Notes: generated from the letters alone by a model not told the origin. Shown: positions 24,232-33,434, counted from the stretch's first letter. The stretch: 46,798 nucleotides of DNA from Hyphomicrobiales bacterium (GCA_900472625.1 UCIT01000009.1:1-46798); one strand, 5' to 3'. A program made the numbers and translations.

Positions 24232-26078
24232 GCTGCGGTACTCTCAGATGGATAAAGGAAGGTTTGGATCAAGTCGCCGAATTCGGTGTCGCTGGGCAGC
24301 CGGTCAGAAGACACATCCACTAGGCCAATGAAGCCCATCGATTGGCCACGCTTGCCACGCAGTGGGACGACCGCCTTATTTCCGCCTTCGCTCTGGGCGA
24401 ACGGACTTTCAGCGACAGCTAACGAGACGCCTCGCTTAAATCCATGCCCGGACTTCGCCTCGCCTGCACTCTCGAAGCAGAAGATGCGCTCTTCGTCGCG
24501 GTGAAACCAAACGGCCGTTCCGTTGAACCGATCGGAGAGCATGCCTAGCAACTCGCCGACTTGCCCTGCCGATGTGCGCGGCGCGGCAAGCATCGTTAGC
24601 CTCTCGATGTCGAGATATGCGGATGGGACGTCAGCGACACTACGTCCGTCGCTCAGCACTACGACCCGATTGGAAAGGCCGAGTAACTCCTCGAAGTCAG
24701 AGCTTACGACAATTATTGCCGTTCCCTGTGCGGCCAACTCGCGCAGTGCTTTGTAGATGCTCGCCCGCGTTTCAATATCGACTCCCCGTGTCGGCTCATC
24801 GAGAATCAACAGCTTAGGATGCGCAAGGAGCCAACGCGCGATGATGATTTTCTGCTGCATTCCTCCGCTGAACTTGAGGATGTTAGCGTCTTCAAGCCGC
24901 GACACATGCAGCCCCAGTTTTTCGACGACGGCATGTGCTTCTCGCTCCACGCTCTTGTAGGTGAGCCCAAGCTTTTTTTGGAGACTGAGGTGAACCAACA
25001 TCAGATTTTCGCGGACCGAAAAATCGGGCACAAGACCATGACGACGCCGATCCTCACCGACAAAACCAATACCTGCTCGTATCGAGGAAATTGGCGAACT
25101 GGGTTTGAATTCCCGACCGAACAATTCGACGCGGCCACTTTCTAGAGGACTCAGTCCAAAAATTGCTTCCACGGTTTCCGTGCGGCCCGCTCCGACCAAC
25201 CCGCCCAGGCCAAGAATTTCGCCGACTCCGACCTCAAAGGTCACATCTCGTACCATCCGGCCTGCTTTTAGACCTTCGACACGCAGTGCTGTTTTCGGAA
25301 AACCTTCAGTCGAATTTTCGCGCTGAGCGTAGACGTCCCTTAATTCCTTGCCGACCATCAGTCTAATAAGTTCATCGGCATTCACCGACGCGGTGGCAAC
25401 GCCCGCGGCCACAAGTGCGCCCTCCCGCAAAACGCTTAGCCGATCGGTTGCGGCGAAGATTTCTTCCATCCTGTGTGTCACAAGAATTAAGCCGTGACCC
25501 CGCAGAGCTAGCCGTTGAGTGAGCTCAAGCAGTTTGTCGCATTCGTATGGTGAAAGTGATGTGGTTGGCTCGTCGAGTAGAATTATTCTGGAATTAAGCG
25601 CGAGAACTTTCAAGATTTCCACGATCTGGCGATTGGCCATCGAGAGGCTTTCAACCCGGTCATCCAAGCTGAACTGCATATCGATCTTCAACTCGGCTAT
25701 CAGTTCGTCGGCTCGTGCGCGTAGCTGTCGCCAGTTGAGGCGACCAGGTCGCCCCAGCTCCGGCATAAAGATGTTTTCCAGCGCAGTCAGATGAACTGCG
25801 AGGCTAGTTTCCTGCGTGACCATAGCCACCCCGGCCGTGAGTGCGTCGCGGGGTGACCCGAAGGCTGCCTCATTTCCCATGATTTTCAACGTACCGCCGT
25901 CTGGTCTGTGCATCCCGGCGAATACGCGCGACAGTGTGCTTTTCCCAGCGCCGTTGGCTCCGACCAGCGCATGAACCTCTCCCCGTGCGAGCGAAAAATC
26001 GACTGACTTCAGGGCATGGGTGGCACCGAAACGTTTTTCGATGCCCATCGCCTCGAGTAAGTTAGGGCCGCCAATCAT
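24228..26078 (-). CDS. Sugar ABC ATPase (RbsA family) with a ~120-residue C-terminal extension
   Basis: A protein of 616-620 residues with two ABC domains. NBD1 has LVGANGAGKSTLSRVFAG, then ILLDEPTTSL. NBD2 has the degenerate GGLVGAGRTETVEAIFG, signature FSGGMQQK and LLILDEPTRGVD. RbsA proteins normally end near residue 500; here about 120 residues follow, with SAGQVGELLGMLSDRFNG, then AVAESPFAQSEGGNKAVVPL and GFIGLVDVSSD, a pattern resembling a GAF-type sensory domain. The ATG at 26078 (GGGAGGTGAG upstream) is chosen; a GTG at 26090 with GAGGAGGT is equally credible. First gene of an operon with RbsC and FAH. Confidence 0.88.
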   Translation of the reverse strand: MIGGPNLLEAMGIEKRFGATHALKSVDFSLARGEVHALVGANGAGKSTLSRVFAGMHRPDGGTLKIMGNEAAFGSPRDALTAGVAMVTQETSLAVHLTALENIFMPELGRPGRLNWRQLRARADELIAELKIDMQFSLDDRVESLSMANRQIVEILKVLALNSRIILLDEPTTSLSPYECDKLLELTQRLALRGHGLILVTHRMEEIFAATDRLSVLREGALVAAGVATASVNADELIRLMVGKELRDVYAQRENSTEGFPKTALRVEGLKAGRMVRDVTFEVGVGEILGLGGLVGAGRTETVEAIFGLSPLESGRVELFGREFKPSSPISSIRAGIGFVGEDRRRHGLVPDFSVRENLMLVHLSLQKKLGLTYKSVEREAHAVVEKLGLHVSRLEDANILKFSGGMQQKIIIARWLLAHPKLLILDEPTRGVDIETRASIYKALRELAAQGTAIIVVSSDFEELLGLSNRVVVLSDGRSVADVPSAYLDIERLTMLAAPRTSAGQVGELLGMLSDRFNGTAVWFHRDEERIFCFESAGEAKSGHGFKRGVSLAVAESPFAQSEGGNKAVVPLRGKRGQSMGFIGLVDVSSDRLPSDTEFGDLIQTFLYPSESTAA

Positions 26079-26128
26079 CTCACCTCCCACGGTGACCTCC
26101 TCACAAAATCATCCTCGTCGTCTTTTTA

Positions 26129-26142
26129 TGATAGCGCTAACG
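26129..26142. promoter_or_regulatory. LacI-type operator between the RbsA and amidohydrolase genes
   Basis: TGATAGCGCTAACG contains the TAGCGCTA palindrome typical of LacI/GalR operators. It lies in the short divergent promoter region (26091-26234) and so could control both directions. The same element recurs at 28207 and 37496-37531. Confidence 0.75.
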
Positions 26143-26234
26143 TAAACTGTGTGGCAATAGTCGAATTCATCAGATTTTGTCTAGCCGCACATGGAGGAGC
26201 CACGGCGGCGGGTTTATGTTCGGAGGTCATAGCC

Positions 26235-27116
26235 ATGCCAGACAACGACTATGTTTTTGAGTTCGTCGATGCCCATCATCATCTTTGGGATCTAAACCGC
26301 CTCTATTACGGATGGCTGACTGACAAGCCGTTCGTCGGCCATCCGTCGGGTGATTATTCGGCGATCATGAAGGACTACCTTGTTACCGATCTTCAGGCTG
26401 AAGGCGCATCCGTAAACCTCATCAAATCCGTCCACATTGAAACTGCGGATGGGGAAACTGACACTGTTCGCGAAACGGCGTGGCTACAAGAAGTCGCCGA
26501 TGAACACGGGATGCCAAACGGAATTATCGCACGAGCAGACCTCGCTGCTGAAAATGCAGCCTCCGAGCTTGACCGTCATATGGAGTACGGCAATTTTCGT
26601 GGCGTCCGTATGCTTTCGTTCATCGGACTGGATTTTCTGGACAACAGCGACTTTCGCAGGGGGTTCAGCGAACTTCAGAAGCGCGACCTCATCTATGACA
26701 TGGACGCGGGCTGGCCGCAGATGGGAAAGGCGTATGACCTTGCCCGTGACTTCCCGGATTCAAAGATCATCCTTGGCCATTGCGGGTTTCCAAAAGAACG
26801 CACTGTCCCCTATTTCCACGCCTGGAGAAATGGCATTCGGAAGCTGGCGACAGCTCCAAACGTGGCTTGCAAGCTGTCGGGGCTAGCCATGGTGGACCAC
26901 AACTGGACTGTTGAAACCATTCGTCCCTGGATCGAAACATGCATAGAATACTTCGGACCTGACCGGTGCATGTTCGGTACCAACTGGCCGCTCGATGGTC
27001 TGCACAGTGACTACCCGACCGTAGTGAACGCGTACCGCGAGATCGTGTCGTCGTATTCAAATACGGAGAAACGCAAGCTGTTTCGTACCACTGCGGAAAC
27101 CTGGTACAAAATTTAA
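26235..27116 (+). CDS. Amidohydrolase-family lactonase (L-fuconolactonase-like, COG3618)
   Basis: A 293-residue amidohydrolase_2 protein. The metal motif is FVDAHHHLWDLNRLYYGWL (His-x-His). VKSVHIETADGE, MLSFIGLDFLDNSDFRRGF, IILGHCGFPKERT and CKLSGLAM follow, and the C-terminal FGPDRCMFGTNWPLDGL holds the catalytic Asp region. The COG3618 group includes hydrolases of sugar lactones (fuconolactone, rhamnonolactone). The ATG at 26235 is chosen: GGAGGT lies 6-7 nt upstream and homology starts here, whereas an upstream in-frame start adds 28 unrelated residues. Divergent from the RbsA operon over an operator. Confidence 0.88.
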   Translation: MPDNDYVFEFVDAHHHLWDLNRLYYGWLTDKPFVGHPSGDYSAIMKDYLVTDLQAEGASVNLIKSVHIETADGETDTVRETAWLQEVADEHGMPNGIIARADLAAENAASELDRHMEYGNFRGVRMLSFIGLDFLDNSDFRRGFSELQKRDLIYDMDAGWPQMGKAYDLARDFPDSKIILGHCGFPKERTVPYFHAWRNGIRKLATAPNVACKLSGLAMVDHNWTVETIRPWIETCIEYFGPDRCMFGTNWPLDGLHSDYPTVVNAYREIVSSYSNTEKRKLFRTTAETWYKI

Positions 27117-27132
27117 GTCAAATCATACGGCA

Positions 27133-28179
27133 TTAGGCTGTGCCCCGTCGTATCAGCTGATGGCCCAACGACAGTGAATTAGTCGGGATCTCCGTACCGT
27201 CGAGGCGAGCAAGCAACATTCTTGCCGCCTCGATGCCCATTTGATCTGGTTGAATTTTCACAGTCGTCAGGGCTGGCGAGACCAAAGCAGCCAAATCGTA
27301 ATTCCCAAATCCGCATATAGCCAATTGCTCCGGTACTCGGATGCCCCTTCGATTGCACTCGAGCAAAGCAGAGAGAGCCAAGCTATCCGCGGAAAAGAAT
27401 ATCGCGTCGGTAAGCGGTTGTCGCTGGAGGACCTGGTCCAGCCCATCGATACCGTCCTGAGTACTCATCGGCATTGTCAGTTCGATACGACAGGCAGGCT
27501 CCAATCCTGCCTCCGATAAGGCTCTCGACAAACCGGCGTATCGCCCAGTTGCACGTGGGTCCTGATCTGCTGCGCCTCCGACAAAGGCAATTTTCTTCGC
27601 GCCGCGTTTCACAAATAGGGAACCCACATCGTAACCTGCAGCCACGTTTGAAAACCCGGTCGCAAGATCCAACGCCGGCGCATCCGTATCCCAGGTTTCA
27701 ACCACTGGCACTCCACTTTGCCTGAGAAGCGCGCGGGCATTGGCAGTGTGGTTCAGACCGGTGAGAATGAATCCGAGCGGCCGTCGCTCCAGCAGCGTCT
27801 TAATCATCTGCTCTTCGCGCTGCTCGGAGTATTCACTGTTTCCGATGACAACGGATATTCCCCGGGGTTCAAGGGTATCGATTATTCCCTTAACCTGAGC
27901 CGAGAAGGCAGAACTCGATAGGGTCGGAATGATGACCGAGACCACGCGGCTGGTGTTTGAAGCGAGATTCCGCGCAGCTTCGTTGGGAATGTAATTGAGA
28001 TCGCGGATTGCTTCTTGAACCCGTGTGCGGGTCTCTTCGGCCACCAACTCTGGTCGACCAATTACGCGCGACACGGTCTGTGCGGAAACCCCCGCTCGCA
28101 TTGCGACGTCCGTCATTGTGATGACCGACAAGTCGGCTGATGCACCCCTAGATCTCTTACCGCGCATTGACACCTTCAT
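27133..28179 (-). CDS. LacI-family transcriptional regulator of the sugar locus
   Basis: A 348-residue LacI/GalR repressor. A basic N-terminal extension precedes the HTH ITMTDVAMRAGVSAQTVSRVIG, then the hinge helix NEAARNLASNTSR, then a periplasmic-binding-type sensor domain with VSVIIPTLSSSAFSAQVKGI, LLERRPLGFILTGL and KKIAFVGGAADQDPRATGR. It is divergent from the binding-protein gene at 28364. Two operator-like sites lie in that spacer, one overlapping its own start region, so autoregulation is likely. A start four codons later (28167, AAGGTG upstream) is possible. It is the only LacI gene here. Confidence 0.92.
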   Translation of the reverse strand: MKVSMRGKRSRGASADLSVITMTDVAMRAGVSAQTVSRVIGRPELVAEETRTRVQEAIRDLNYIPNEAARNLASNTSRVVSVIIPTLSSSAFSAQVKGIIDTLEPRGISVVIGNSEYSEQREEQMIKTLLERRPLGFILTGLNHTANARALLRQSGVPVVETWDTDAPALDLATGFSNVAAGYDVGSLFVKRGAKKIAFVGGAADQDPRATGRYAGLSRALSEAGLEPACRIELTMPMSTQDGIDGLDQVLQRQPLTDAIFFSADSLALSALLECNRRGIRVPEQLAICGFGNYDLAALVSPALTTVKIQPDQMGIEAARMLLARLDGTEIPTNSLSLGHQLIRRGTA

Positions 28180-28181
28180 AT

Positions 28182-28220
28182 GTTGGCGTTATCACTGTAC
28201 TCGATTGTTAGCGCTATCAC
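28182..28220. promoter_or_regulatory. Two LacI-type operators between lacI and the binding-protein gene
   Basis: GTTAGCGCTATCAC at 28207-28220 matches the other operators. A second site, GTTGGCGTTATCAC at 28182-28195, differs at two positions and sits just before the lacI start codon. The centres are 25 bp apart. This fits control of the divergent binding-protein gene and autorepression. Confidence 0.7.
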
Positions 28221-28363
28221 AATGGCTTGATCACCAGATAACGCGACGGTTGATTAGAGCGGGACTGGCACACGCAAGTAGCTCAGTCAAGCTCTTGGGA
28301 GGAAGCGAACTGCACCGTTCAGGCGGGCATCACCCGGTGGCACAGCCATCGACTTGGGAGGAA

Positions 28364-29344
28364 ATGATGAAATTCACAAGACGTAGTATCATGGCGTTTG
28401 CGAGTTCGGCAGTTCTCGCCGGAACCATAGGGATGTCAGCCGCTCACGCCGCCGAGAAGCAAATCGTTTACCTATCGGCTGGCCTCGAGGCACCGTTCTG
28501 GCGCTATGTATCCAAGGGTGTTGAGGACGCAGCGAAGGAACACGGCTACAAGTTTGTCGCACTGGATTCCCGCAACAACGCGCAGAGCCAGTTACAGAAC
28601 GCCCAGGACGCTATTGTTAAGGGCGCAACGGGGATCGTGCTCTCGCCAACTGACTCTTCGACCGCGCCCGCCGTTCTCGATCTGACAGCCAGGGCTGGCA
28701 TCCCGACAAGCTTCGCGGGCATTGGCACTGTCTCCGGCGAATATACGACGTTTGTTACGTCTGATGACGAGGCCGGAGCATATTCCGTTGGACAGGAACT
28801 CGCGAAGGCATTCAAAGCAAAAGGATGGGAAGCCGCAGATATCGGGCTCGTCCAGATCTCGCAGGCTCGCCAAAACGGCGTCAAACGTACCAACGGATTT
28901 GTAAAGGCGGTAACCGAAGCGGGCCACAAGATCGTCGCGCGAAACGAGATGCAGTTGTATACGGCAGATGAGACCTTCAGATACGTCCAGGACATGCTGA
29001 CTGCAAACCCTGGGCTTCGTGGCATCTTTGTCCAAACCGATACTCCGACCCTTGGGGCCGTCCGAGCAATCGACGCGATGCGACGGAGCGGCGATACACT
29101 CGTTGTCGCGTTCGACGGCGTGCCGGAATTCATTAGCCTGATCGAAAAGGGATCAATTGTCGCTAGTGGCATGCAACAGCCGTATCTGATGGGCAAGACG
29201 GCGGCTGAAAGCGTAATCCAGAAAATCGAGGGTGGCGCGCCTAAAAAGGAAGTCGTTTTGCCGATTCTGACAGCGACCGCAGCAGATATTCAAAAGCTGC
29301 TGCCCGACATCAAGCAGAGTGTTTTCGCTGGCGAGGTTAAGTGA
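28364..29344 (+). CDS. Periplasmic sugar-binding protein (RbsB/Peripla_BP_4 family)
   Basis: A 326-residue secreted protein. Signal peptide: MMKFTRRSIMAFASSAVLAG and then cleavage after SAAHA. The mature protein reads AEKQIVYLSAGLEAPFWRYVSKG, followed by DAIVKGATGIVLSPTDSSTA and VVAFDGVPEFISLIEKG. These are classical type-1 periplasmic binding folds for monosaccharides. GGGAGGAA precedes the ATG at 28364. It is a monocistronic unit, with a strong terminator at 29368; it probably serves the RbsA-RbsC pair at 23.3-26.1 kb, which has no binding protein of its own. Confidence 0.9.
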   Translation: MMKFTRRSIMAFASSAVLAGTIGMSAAHAAEKQIVYLSAGLEAPFWRYVSKGVEDAAKEHGYKFVALDSRNNAQSQLQNAQDAIVKGATGIVLSPTDSSTAPAVLDLTARAGIPTSFAGIGTVSGEYTTFVTSDDEAGAYSVGQELAKAFKAKGWEAADIGLVQISQARQNGVKRTNGFVKAVTEAGHKIVARNEMQLYTADETFRYVQDMLTANPGLRGIFVQTDTPTLGAVRAIDAMRRSGDTLVVAFDGVPEFISLIEKGSIVASGMQQPYLMGKTAAESVIQKIEGGAPKKEVVLPILTATAADIQKLLPDIKQSVFAGEVK

Positions 29345-29367
29345 CTGTCTCGAAATCACCAAATCCA

Positions 29368-29395
29368 AATGGCGGCCCTTGGGCCGCCATTTTGC
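29368..29395. terminator. Bidirectional Rho-independent terminator
   Basis: AATGGCGGCCC and GGGCCGCCATT form a perfect GC-rich stem over TT, flanked by A-runs on the left and TTT on the right. It lies between the converging binding-protein gene (+) and the end of the eight-gene operon (-). Confidence 0.85.
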
Positions 29396-29440
29396 ATTCT
29401 GGTACATCACCTATCTCTTAGGCAGCATATGCCAACAGGC

Positions 29441-30580
29441 TCAAATCCTGCTAGCCAGATAGGCCGCTTGAATGTCGGCAACCGCCTTACCTGCAGATGT
29501 TCCCTCGTCGAAAGCATGTCTTAAAATGGCAGAACCTTCACTCTGAAAAGGAATGTAGCCGTTGTGACGCGGACGGACATAGGCGCTTTCGAGAGTCTCC
29601 GCCGTGTTCGAATAGAAGTTCGACCAGCGTTCGTTTACTGAGGCATCGTGCCAGGCAGACCGCAGTGAGGGCTGTCCATCGTGGAATGGGATAAACCGCG
29701 TCTGCGCATCATCCGCCATCAACCAGAGGAGATGTTGCTTGAGCGCAGGGGTTATGTCGCAGCGGCGGGAAATACCGATCCCAGTCCCGCCCAACGTCGA
29801 GCCCGGTCGACCGCCGATTGCCGCGCGGGGTGCATTTTGAAAGGTGATTGGCTTCGATGCAGATGGGTCTGCGTAATTGACGTAGCCGTAGATCAGTGGG
29901 CAAAGCAGAACGTCGTCATTCGCGGCCATGTGGCCAAGAATACCAATGGGGTTAAACGGACGCACAGCGATTGGACTGCGGGACTGCAGATCAGCCATGA
30001 TCTCAAATGCAGCCTCACCCACTTTCTGTGAAACAAGCACCGCCGGGTCCAGCTCCGAAGGAGGCTCGCCCAGCGCAGTGGCGATAGCGAGGTAAGAAAC
30101 GAACGCATGGGGCCCAGCCAGCGAAAGAGCGACCTTTCCAGTCGCTTCCGACACGCGCCTCACCTCGTCCCAGGTGAGCGGGACGCTGTAGTCCAATAGG
30201 TCTGAGCGAATTGCCATTACCTGTGTCGCTGCGTCCAACGGCAAAGCCCAATGCCTTCCGGCCATATGGTAGCTTGAGAGCGAAGGGCCAATGCTGCCAG
30301 CGGCCATGTTCGAAATGACGTCCTGGCTGAACACCTCTTCCAACGGCACGAGGCAGTCGTGAACGAGAGCTTCCCCGACATGCGGGTGGTCCAGAACGAC
30401 AAGATCGTAGCGAGAACAAAGATCGGCGATAGGGTGAGACTCAAAACCTTCCAAGGGTTGTTTGTCCCAGTGAATTTTGAGGCCACTCGCCGTGACCTCA
30501 GCGGATTTTGATGCCGCATCCAATGCGTTGAAACCGCGGGGATGGTCCCACGTCAAAGCTTTGATCTCTTGGAAGGTCAA
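29441..30580 (-). CDS. Solute-binding-protein-like protein without a signal peptide
   Basis: A 379-residue protein of the family-1 extracellular solute-binding fold: YDLVVLDHPHVGEALVHDCLVPLEEVF, GRHWALPLDAATQVMAIRSDLL and GGTGIGISRRC. It begins MTFQEIKALTWDHPRGFNAL with no signal sequence, so it should stay in the cytoplasm. It is the last gene of the eight-gene operon; its ATG overlaps the stop of the CoA-transferase gene (ATGA). Close coupling to that enzyme suggests a role in binding its substrate or product, or a bound-sensor role. If the true start were upstream it would have to lie inside the CaiB gene. Function is unknown. Confidence 0.75.
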   Translation of the reverse strand: MTFQEIKALTWDHPRGFNALDAASKSAEVTASGLKIHWDKQPLEGFESHPIADLCSRYDLVVLDHPHVGEALVHDCLVPLEEVFSQDVISNMAAGSIGPSLSSYHMAGRHWALPLDAATQVMAIRSDLLDYSVPLTWDEVRRVSEATGKVALSLAGPHAFVSYLAIATALGEPPSELDPAVLVSQKVGEAAFEIMADLQSRSPIAVRPFNPIGILGHMAANDDVLLCPLIYGYVNYADPSASKPITFQNAPRAAIGGRPGSTLGGTGIGISRRCDITPALKQHLLWLMADDAQTRFIPFHDGQPSLRSAWHDASVNERWSNFYSNTAETLESAYVRPRHNGYIPFQSEGSAILRHAFDEGTSAGKAVADIQAAYLASRI

Positions 30581-31770
30581 ATTTCGCCCTCCAGGATCGC
30601 ACCTGACTGTTCAAGCGACGTGATACGCTCGTCATTAAAGCCTGCTTCTCGCAGAACTTCACGAGTGTGCTGACCCGTAACAGGCGCGCCGCGCTCGATG
30701 GTAGATGGCGTCTTCGAAAACTTTATGGGAAAACCCGGAACCTTCACATGGCCTTCCGTTGGATGGTCGTACTCCACAAACGTTCCGTTGTGAGCAATTT
30801 GGGGATCTGTCATCAGGTCGTCGTAGCCGTAGACGGGCCCGCACCAAATGTCCGCGGCGCGGAGCAGCTGCATCCATTCAGCGGACGTCTTGTGCTTCAG
30901 CTTTTCGCGCGTTTTCGCGAAGATATCATCCCGGTGCGTCCATGTGTCGACTTCATCATTCATCGTAAGGAAGCTTTCTTCTCCGATGACCTCGCCAAAC
31001 TTAGCGAGCTTCGGAAAAGCTACGATGATAAACCCGTCGGCGGTCGCGAAAGCCCCATAGGGAGCGCGGATGTACACGTGCGCATGAGGTTCCGCCGAGC
31101 GCTTCTGCGGCTTATTGCCGACGGTGTAGACGGCCAGTTCCTGCATCTGCAACGTGACAATCGCGTCGAGCATGTTCACCTGGACGAGCTGCCCTTCGCC
31201 GGTACGCTCGCGATGGAGAAGTGCGGCAAGCGCCCCTTCGAAGGCCGTATAGGCCGTCACCGCATCTACAAGATACTGTCCGGCGGCGTTTGGTGCCTCT
31301 CCTTCGCGCCCCGCGGAGAGCATTGCCCCTGACATGCCTTGCAGCACCAGGTCCTGGCCCGGGCGGTCCACGTATGGACCATCCTCTCCATATCCCGACA
31401 TCGATACATAAACGAGGCCGGGATTTATCTTCGACAACGTCTCGTAGTCGACGCCAAGACGCTTTGCCACGCCGGGTCTGTAATTCTGAAGGAAGACGTC
31501 GGCGGTTTTGACGAGATCCATCAGGACCTCTTTTCCTTCAGGATTCTTGAGATCCACAGCCAGTGAACGTTTGTTACGATTGAGGGAAAGGAACGAAACG
31601 TTGATCTTGTTTCCTTCCGCTCCACCGGCTGCGACGTGCCTCTGCCACTCGCCAGTAACCGGCTCGATCTTCACCACGTCAGCGCCAAGATCGCCAAGGC
31701 GCTGCGCAGCGAAGGGACCTGCCATTGCAATCGAACAATCAAGAACCCGGTAGCCGGTCAAAACACCCAT
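30577..31770 (-). CDS. Class III CoA-transferase (CaiB/BaiF family)
   Basis: A 397-residue family III CoA-transferase. RVLDCSIAMAGPFAAQRLGDLGADVVKIE is the classical N-terminus; NRNKRSLAVDLKNPEG, QNYRPGVAKRLGVDYETL and YVSMSGYGEDGPYVDRPGQDLVLQGMSG follow, with the catalytic Asp in PGQD. The enzyme moves CoA between acyl-CoA and a free carboxylate. GGAGA lies 5-6 nt before the ATG. Within a sugar-type operon this predicts an organic acid intermediate activated as a CoA thioester and passed to the MaoC hydratase encoded just upstream. Confidence 0.92.
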   Translation of the reverse strand: MGVLTGYRVLDCSIAMAGPFAAQRLGDLGADVVKIEPVTGEWQRHVAAGGAEGNKINVSFLSLNRNKRSLAVDLKNPEGKEVLMDLVKTADVFLQNYRPGVAKRLGVDYETLSKINPGLVYVSMSGYGEDGPYVDRPGQDLVLQGMSGAMLSAGREGEAPNAAGQYLVDAVTAYTAFEGALAALLHRERTGEGQLVQVNMLDAIVTLQMQELAVYTVGNKPQKRSAEPHAHVYIRAPYGAFATADGFIIVAFPKLAKFGEVIGEESFLTMNDEVDTWTHRDDIFAKTREKLKHKTSAEWMQLLRAADIWCGPVYGYDDLMTDPQIAHNGTFVEYDHPTEGHVKVPGFPIKFSKTPSTIERGAPVTGQHTREVLREAGFNDERITSLEQSGAILEGEI

Positions 31771-31862
31771 GTCATCTCTCCTAATTTAAATAGATCTTCG
31801 CCAGGGTGCCATCGGACGTTCGATGGCGACGCGATCTGGCCCTTGTTTGCAACTTCAATCGT

Positions 31863-32339
31863 TCAAGATTGGTCGGTAGGTCGTTCGGCAGTTGGTCTGC
31901 AAAGAACCATGATCTGGTTCGTCCCTTCCTGAACAACCTCACCGTTTTGATTGGTGGCACGGATATCCAGAGTGATGATCCCTCGGTTGCCTCTGCTCGT
32001 TAGCCGCTTACCGCTCACGGTTAACTGGGCTTTGAGTTGGTCACCGATGTACAAAGGACCCCCGAATTTCCACGACCAGTTCAATGCAGCGACGACGTGA
32101 TAGCTTACCAAGCACCTGTTCTTCAGAGCGTCGATTAGCGAAAGACCTAGCAATCCGTGGGCAAGACGTCCCTTGAAGCCCATCTCTTTGGCGAATTCTT
32201 CGTCTACGTGGACCTGCGTGAAATCCCCGGTGAGACCAGCGAAAGTGAGGACATGATGTTCCCCAATGGTTATCGCGGGCGTATCGTAAACGTACCCCTC
32301 ATCGATATCCTCGTAATAGTTTTTCTCGCTGAGCAGCAT
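31863..32339 (-). CDS. MaoC-like hydratase/dehydratase
   Basis: A 158-residue hot-dog-fold protein. The hydratase-2 motif is FAGLTGDFTQVHVDEEFAKEMGF followed by GRLAHGLLGLSL; the catalytic Asp and His (GDF...H) are kept, with Gln in place of the usual Asn. It acts on enoyl- or mesaconyl-type CoA thioesters in known relatives. Its ATG comes 3 bp after the oxidoreductase stop; the CoA-transferase gene begins 93 bp downstream. The pairing with CaiB resembles mesaconyl/methylsuccinyl-type pathways, but the substrate cannot be named. Confidence 0.86.
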   Translation of the reverse strand: MLLSEKNYYEDIDEGYVYDTPAITIGEHHVLTFAGLTGDFTQVHVDEEFAKEMGFKGRLAHGLLGLSLIDALKNRCLVSYHVVAALNWSWKFGGPLYIGDQLKAQLTVSGKRLTSRGNRGIITLDIRATNQNGEVVQEGTNQIMVLCRPTAERPTDQS

Positions 32340-32342
32340 TGG

Positions 32343-33407
32343 TTACTCCACTTCCACGGCGCTGTGCGCCTCGCTTGACTTCAACATTGCCGCGACGACC
32401 TGGACCGACCGTAGACCAGACAATGCCGTCCCGCAGTTCTCCACGGCCTTCCCGAGGCACAGATCGACAAATGCGTGCACTGGTTCGACGCAGGTATAAG
32501 CACCCTGCCCCGGGTCGATCGGGAAATCCTCGTCGCTTCCATCGGTGCGACGAAGCCAAAGGCGCTCCCGCTCGACATCGAGCAGCAAAACACCGTCGGT
32601 GCCAAAGAGACGAATATCGACTTGAAAGGGTGAGCCGGGCGGTAGAGATGCCGATCCGGACAGCGAGCCGGTAACGCCGTTCTCGAAGGTCACGGCCAAG
32701 GCATTGTGGATGTCAGTGCCGATCTCGGACTTCCCGGTCAAAGCGTAAACTGTCTTGGGCTCCAGGTCGGTCAGGTAGAACAGTCCGCCCAACATATGCA
32801 CAAGTTGCCCCCACCCGTAACCGCCGCTTCCAGCGGTGGTCCAGGTAGCGCTCTCGGGCTGGAACATCTCGTCTTCCGTACCCTGCAAATGGCCACCGGA
32901 CATGAGGTCCTCAATGGGCGTAGCCATCTGAGCTACGAGATGGCGAATTCGTCCAATCTTGCCGCTTTCCACCATGCGTCTTGCTGCCTTGAAGTAAGGC
33001 TGAAAGCTCCACCCGTATGGCACCAAAATCTCCTTGCCGACCTTTTCGGCGAGAGCCTTGAGCGCCTTGGCATCTTCCACGGTCGTCGCCATCGGCTTCT
33101 CGACCATGACGTGGCAGCCTTTTTCCAGCGCGGCAGAAGCGTGCTCGGCGTGGAGAAAATGAGGAGACGCGATTATCACTGCGTCGAGTTCGCACTCCGA
33201 CAGCAATTCCCTGTAATCTTCGAACCCGCGCGCAAAGCCAAAGGTCGATCGGACTTTTTCAAGTTCGTCTTTGCCCGGTCGTACAATGCCGACCAACTCC
33301 ACGTCACGACGTGACTTCAGGATCGGCAGATGGTTCGCGACACACCAAGATCCCGCGCCGATCACTCCGACGCGAAGTTTGTCGCTTTGGGACAAATGTT
33401 CTGTCAT
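32343..33407 (-). CDS. Gfo/Idh/MocA-family NAD(P)-dependent sugar dehydrogenase
   Basis: A 354-residue oxidoreductase. The Rossmann motif is RVGVIGAGSWCVANHLP; the catalytic-loop Lys is in HVMVEKPMATT; ELDAVIIASPHFLHAEHA is characteristic. The C-terminal alpha/beta domain includes the IDPGQGAYTCVEPVHAFVD region. Such enzymes oxidise sugars, inositols or aldoses at C1 or C3. GGAGG lies a few bases before the ATG. Mutarotase upstream and lactonase in the co-regulated operon suggest oxidation to a lactone. Confidence 0.9.
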   Translation of the reverse strand: MTEHLSQSDKLRVGVIGAGSWCVANHLPILKSRRDVELVGIVRPGKDELEKVRSTFGFARGFEDYRELLSECELDAVIIASPHFLHAEHASAALEKGCHVMVEKPMATTVEDAKALKALAEKVGKEILVPYGWSFQPYFKAARRMVESGKIGRIRHLVAQMATPIEDLMSGGHLQGTEDEMFQPESATWTTAGSGGYGWGQLVHMLGGLFYLTDLEPKTVYALTGKSEIGTDIHNALAVTFENGVTGSLSGSASLPPGSPFQVDIRLFGTDGVLLLDVERERLWLRRTDGSDEDFPIDPGQGAYTCVEPVHAFVDLCLGKAVENCGTALSGLRSVQVVAAMLKSSEAHSAVEVE

Positions 33408-33434
33408 ATCATCCTCCGAATGCTCGCGGGCCCG

